Shown here: one piece after another, positions 63,701 to 64,000 of the stretch
Numbering within the stretch: the stretch's first letter is position 1
Layout: every line of letters starts with the position of its first letter
DNA from: Hydrogenophilales bacterium 28-61-23
Lineage (GTDB): Bacteria > Pseudomonadota > Gammaproteobacteria > Burkholderiales > Thiobacillaceae
Assembly: GCA_002281555.1 (NCBI GenBank)
Contig: NCGJ01000015.1
Coordinates: 1-64,000 of the forward strand
DNA length: 64,000 nucleotides
Direction: 5' to 3'
Notes under the pieces: generated by a model
Database searches by the model: none
Seen by the model: only the letters and a program-made list of their open reading frames with translations
Told to the model about the DNA's origin: nothing
Program-made: the position numbers and the translations under genes

Positions 63701-64000
63701 GCCGGAACAGTTTCCCGCGCTGATCGAGCGGAAACTGTCGATGAAGGGCATGGACGCCGCCCAGAAGGTCTATTGGCTGGCCACAGCTTCTTTGCTCAAT
63801 CCTCAGCAATACGAGACCGAGCTATGGCGATATGTCGGGAAATCCGAATCTCGCGCCAATTATTTGTCCGGGTTTCTGGGCGACCATTTGGGCCGTATCG
63901 ATCAGGACTACGCGTTTTCCGCCGGAACCCTTGGCAAGCTGATCGAGCGCATAACGCCGCATGCTGAAATCGAGCGACCTACCGGCGGAGATGTTTACAG
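60735..64000 (+). CDS. Very large STAND/NACHT-like NTPase, 3' end outside the window
   Basis: At least 1088 residues; the frame from ATG 60735 stays open to the last base. Walker A is LLAEPGAGKTTAF (about 38-49), Walker B KTLFLDGLDEIRAG (about 78-91), the DGLDE form typical of NACHT NTPases, and VPSHRSVAEYLAARWLA is a winged-helix/helical STAND segment. The remainder is helical, without obvious motifs, and may be a repeat-type sensor. The P-loop lies at the very N-terminus, so any effector domain must be C-terminal or in a partner gene. It is probably co-transcribed with the AAA ATPase. Related bacterial NLR-like proteins act in antiphage defence; that role is inferred here. Confidence 0.85.
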   Translation, partial: MTLVSRRARKVEDPSVSLAEHLPEDIQTFRDLPAWVLLAEPGAGKTTAFEAEAEATGGKYLRIAEFIDTDPDEDWRGKTLFLDGLDEIRAGTGSDSALLRTRNQLKRLGIPPFRVACRAADWYGSTDAEDLKSASADGRIAVLQLEPLGDEDILTLLRDNHGVPDPHAFVEKAERLGVEGLLGNPQTLGLLAQATRSEDGLTTQWPETRAEIFRLACEKLAEESNKRHRDKARARPRSVASILDAAGQLCAVLLLSDQTGIALDPARVGARFIQLDSSAPSDFEAAAQAVRSKLFRQEGVERFVPSHRSVAEYLAARWLARQIDNAGLPLGRVLNLLLGQDGRTVAGLRGLYAWLALHSQKARPALIEADPLTVVLYGDVKPMPTQDKRRLLDGLRREAENYHGFRWGVHTTHPFGALADPELRDDFLAALQAQERDDANQAFVDCVLDILSEGGKFPALVPVMEQVVRDPSRKSVIRKDALKIWLRWDASPQSELALLNDITTGRVADEDDELAGILLRQLYPEQIAPESLFQHLHRPKQTNLIGIYLWFWEEVLPDKAPEQQLPALLDDLVEHPERVCSDDMRMRGLHEMADALLTRAITLFGDAISDERLFAWLGIGTRKHGGIAREDKAKQTISEWMGSHPERYKALLAHCFKQCESQEHAGYCARSQTLRLQNAAPPKDMGLWHLEQADKTVNNELTQLHLINAVNALIHQRGMEGLSLELIETWAATHPDCQHLLEPLLAWEIDPWRIEDAANRISHEQEKREARRTTTARLQAKLQEIQSGTARVDLMHQLAGVWMDLYLDTRGDTPAERFDNYCENGPEILAMAETGFRRCPLRDDLPTVDAIVDLAIKQQEHFIRRPCLVGMELRWRDGEEEINALPDETLRRMLAFRLTDGTGNTPDWFLYLVRQRPELVAEVLIDYANSTLKVGKEHVDSLYALEHDSTYHAVALVAAPALLASFPVRARSGQLHHLENLLKATLRYAPEQFPALIERKLSMKGMDAAQKVYWLATASLLNPQQYETELWRYVGKSESRANYLSGFLGDHLGRIDQDYAFSAGTLGKLIERITPHAEIERPTGGDVY

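Overview
The window looks like a GC-rich chromosome segment of a chemolithotrophic sulfur-oxidising betaproteobacterium, most likely a relative of Thiobacillus or Sulfuricella in the Nitrosomonadales. This rests on gene content and order read from the sequence: sox genes, nif Fe-S assembly genes, flavocytochrome c sulfide dehydrogenase, a PEP-CTERM protein, and a betaproteobacterial lepA-lepB-rnc-era-recO-pdxJ operon. No database search was possible.

Layout. 1-2.9 kb: the end of a thiosulfate-oxidising sox operon (soxZ', monoheme soxA, soxB). 3-8 kb: an exonuclease/GIY-YIG protein, then a divergent nif pair, nifF against iscA-nifU-nifS. Each side has its own -24/-12 (sigma-54) promoter, and they appear to share one NifA site. 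8-11.7 kb: a PEP-CTERM secreted protein, a dienelactone hydrolase and a MoxR ATPase. 11.9-18.7 kb: the conserved operon lepA-(toxin-antitoxin)-lepB-DUF4845-rnc-era-recO-pdxJ. 18.6-24.7 kb: a membrane histidine kinase, an OmpA-like protein with internal repeats and an O-antigen-ligase-type membrane protein. 24.8-29.6 kb: a K+-independent proton-pumping pyrophosphatase, PPi-dependent phosphofructokinase and adenylate kinase. 29.8-32.9 kb: molybdenum cofactor genes moaA, mobB, moeA and moaD. 33-39 kb: small unknown proteins, a Sel1 protein, DUF1631 and tex.

The most unusual part is 39-52.6 kb. A two-component system (a kinase with a periplasmic CxxCH site and a cysteine-rich PAS region, plus an NtrC-type regulator) diverges from a gene cluster. 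The cluster has a near-consensus sigma-54 promoter at 42637-42651, preceded by three TGCCA-N3-TGGCA palindromes. It encodes a small secreted protein, an exported protein made almost wholly of Met-Ser-Gly/Met-Gly-Gly repeats, a membrane-anchored pentaheme cytochrome, a DmsA-like molybdoenzyme with one Fe-S cysteine replaced by His, a DmsB-like Fe-S subunit, a TorD-like chaperone, a small cytochrome c and a polyferredoxin. A convergent fccAB pair (sulfide dehydrogenase) follows. I infer a regulated periplasmic redox system; its substrate is unknown, and sulfur compounds are the likeliest from context.

53-64 kb: a TauE/SafE permease with its own sigma-54 promoter faces a sigma-54 activator lacking a receiver domain. 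Then come a MgtC/DUF4010 membrane protein, a GST-like protein, gltX and tRNA-Val(CAC). Just beyond the tRNA are a decayed universal stress protein gene, an AAA/DUF4143 ATPase behind an AT-rich palindrome, and a very large STAND/NACHT-like NTPase that runs off the window. This end looks like the start of an accessory, possibly defence-related, island.
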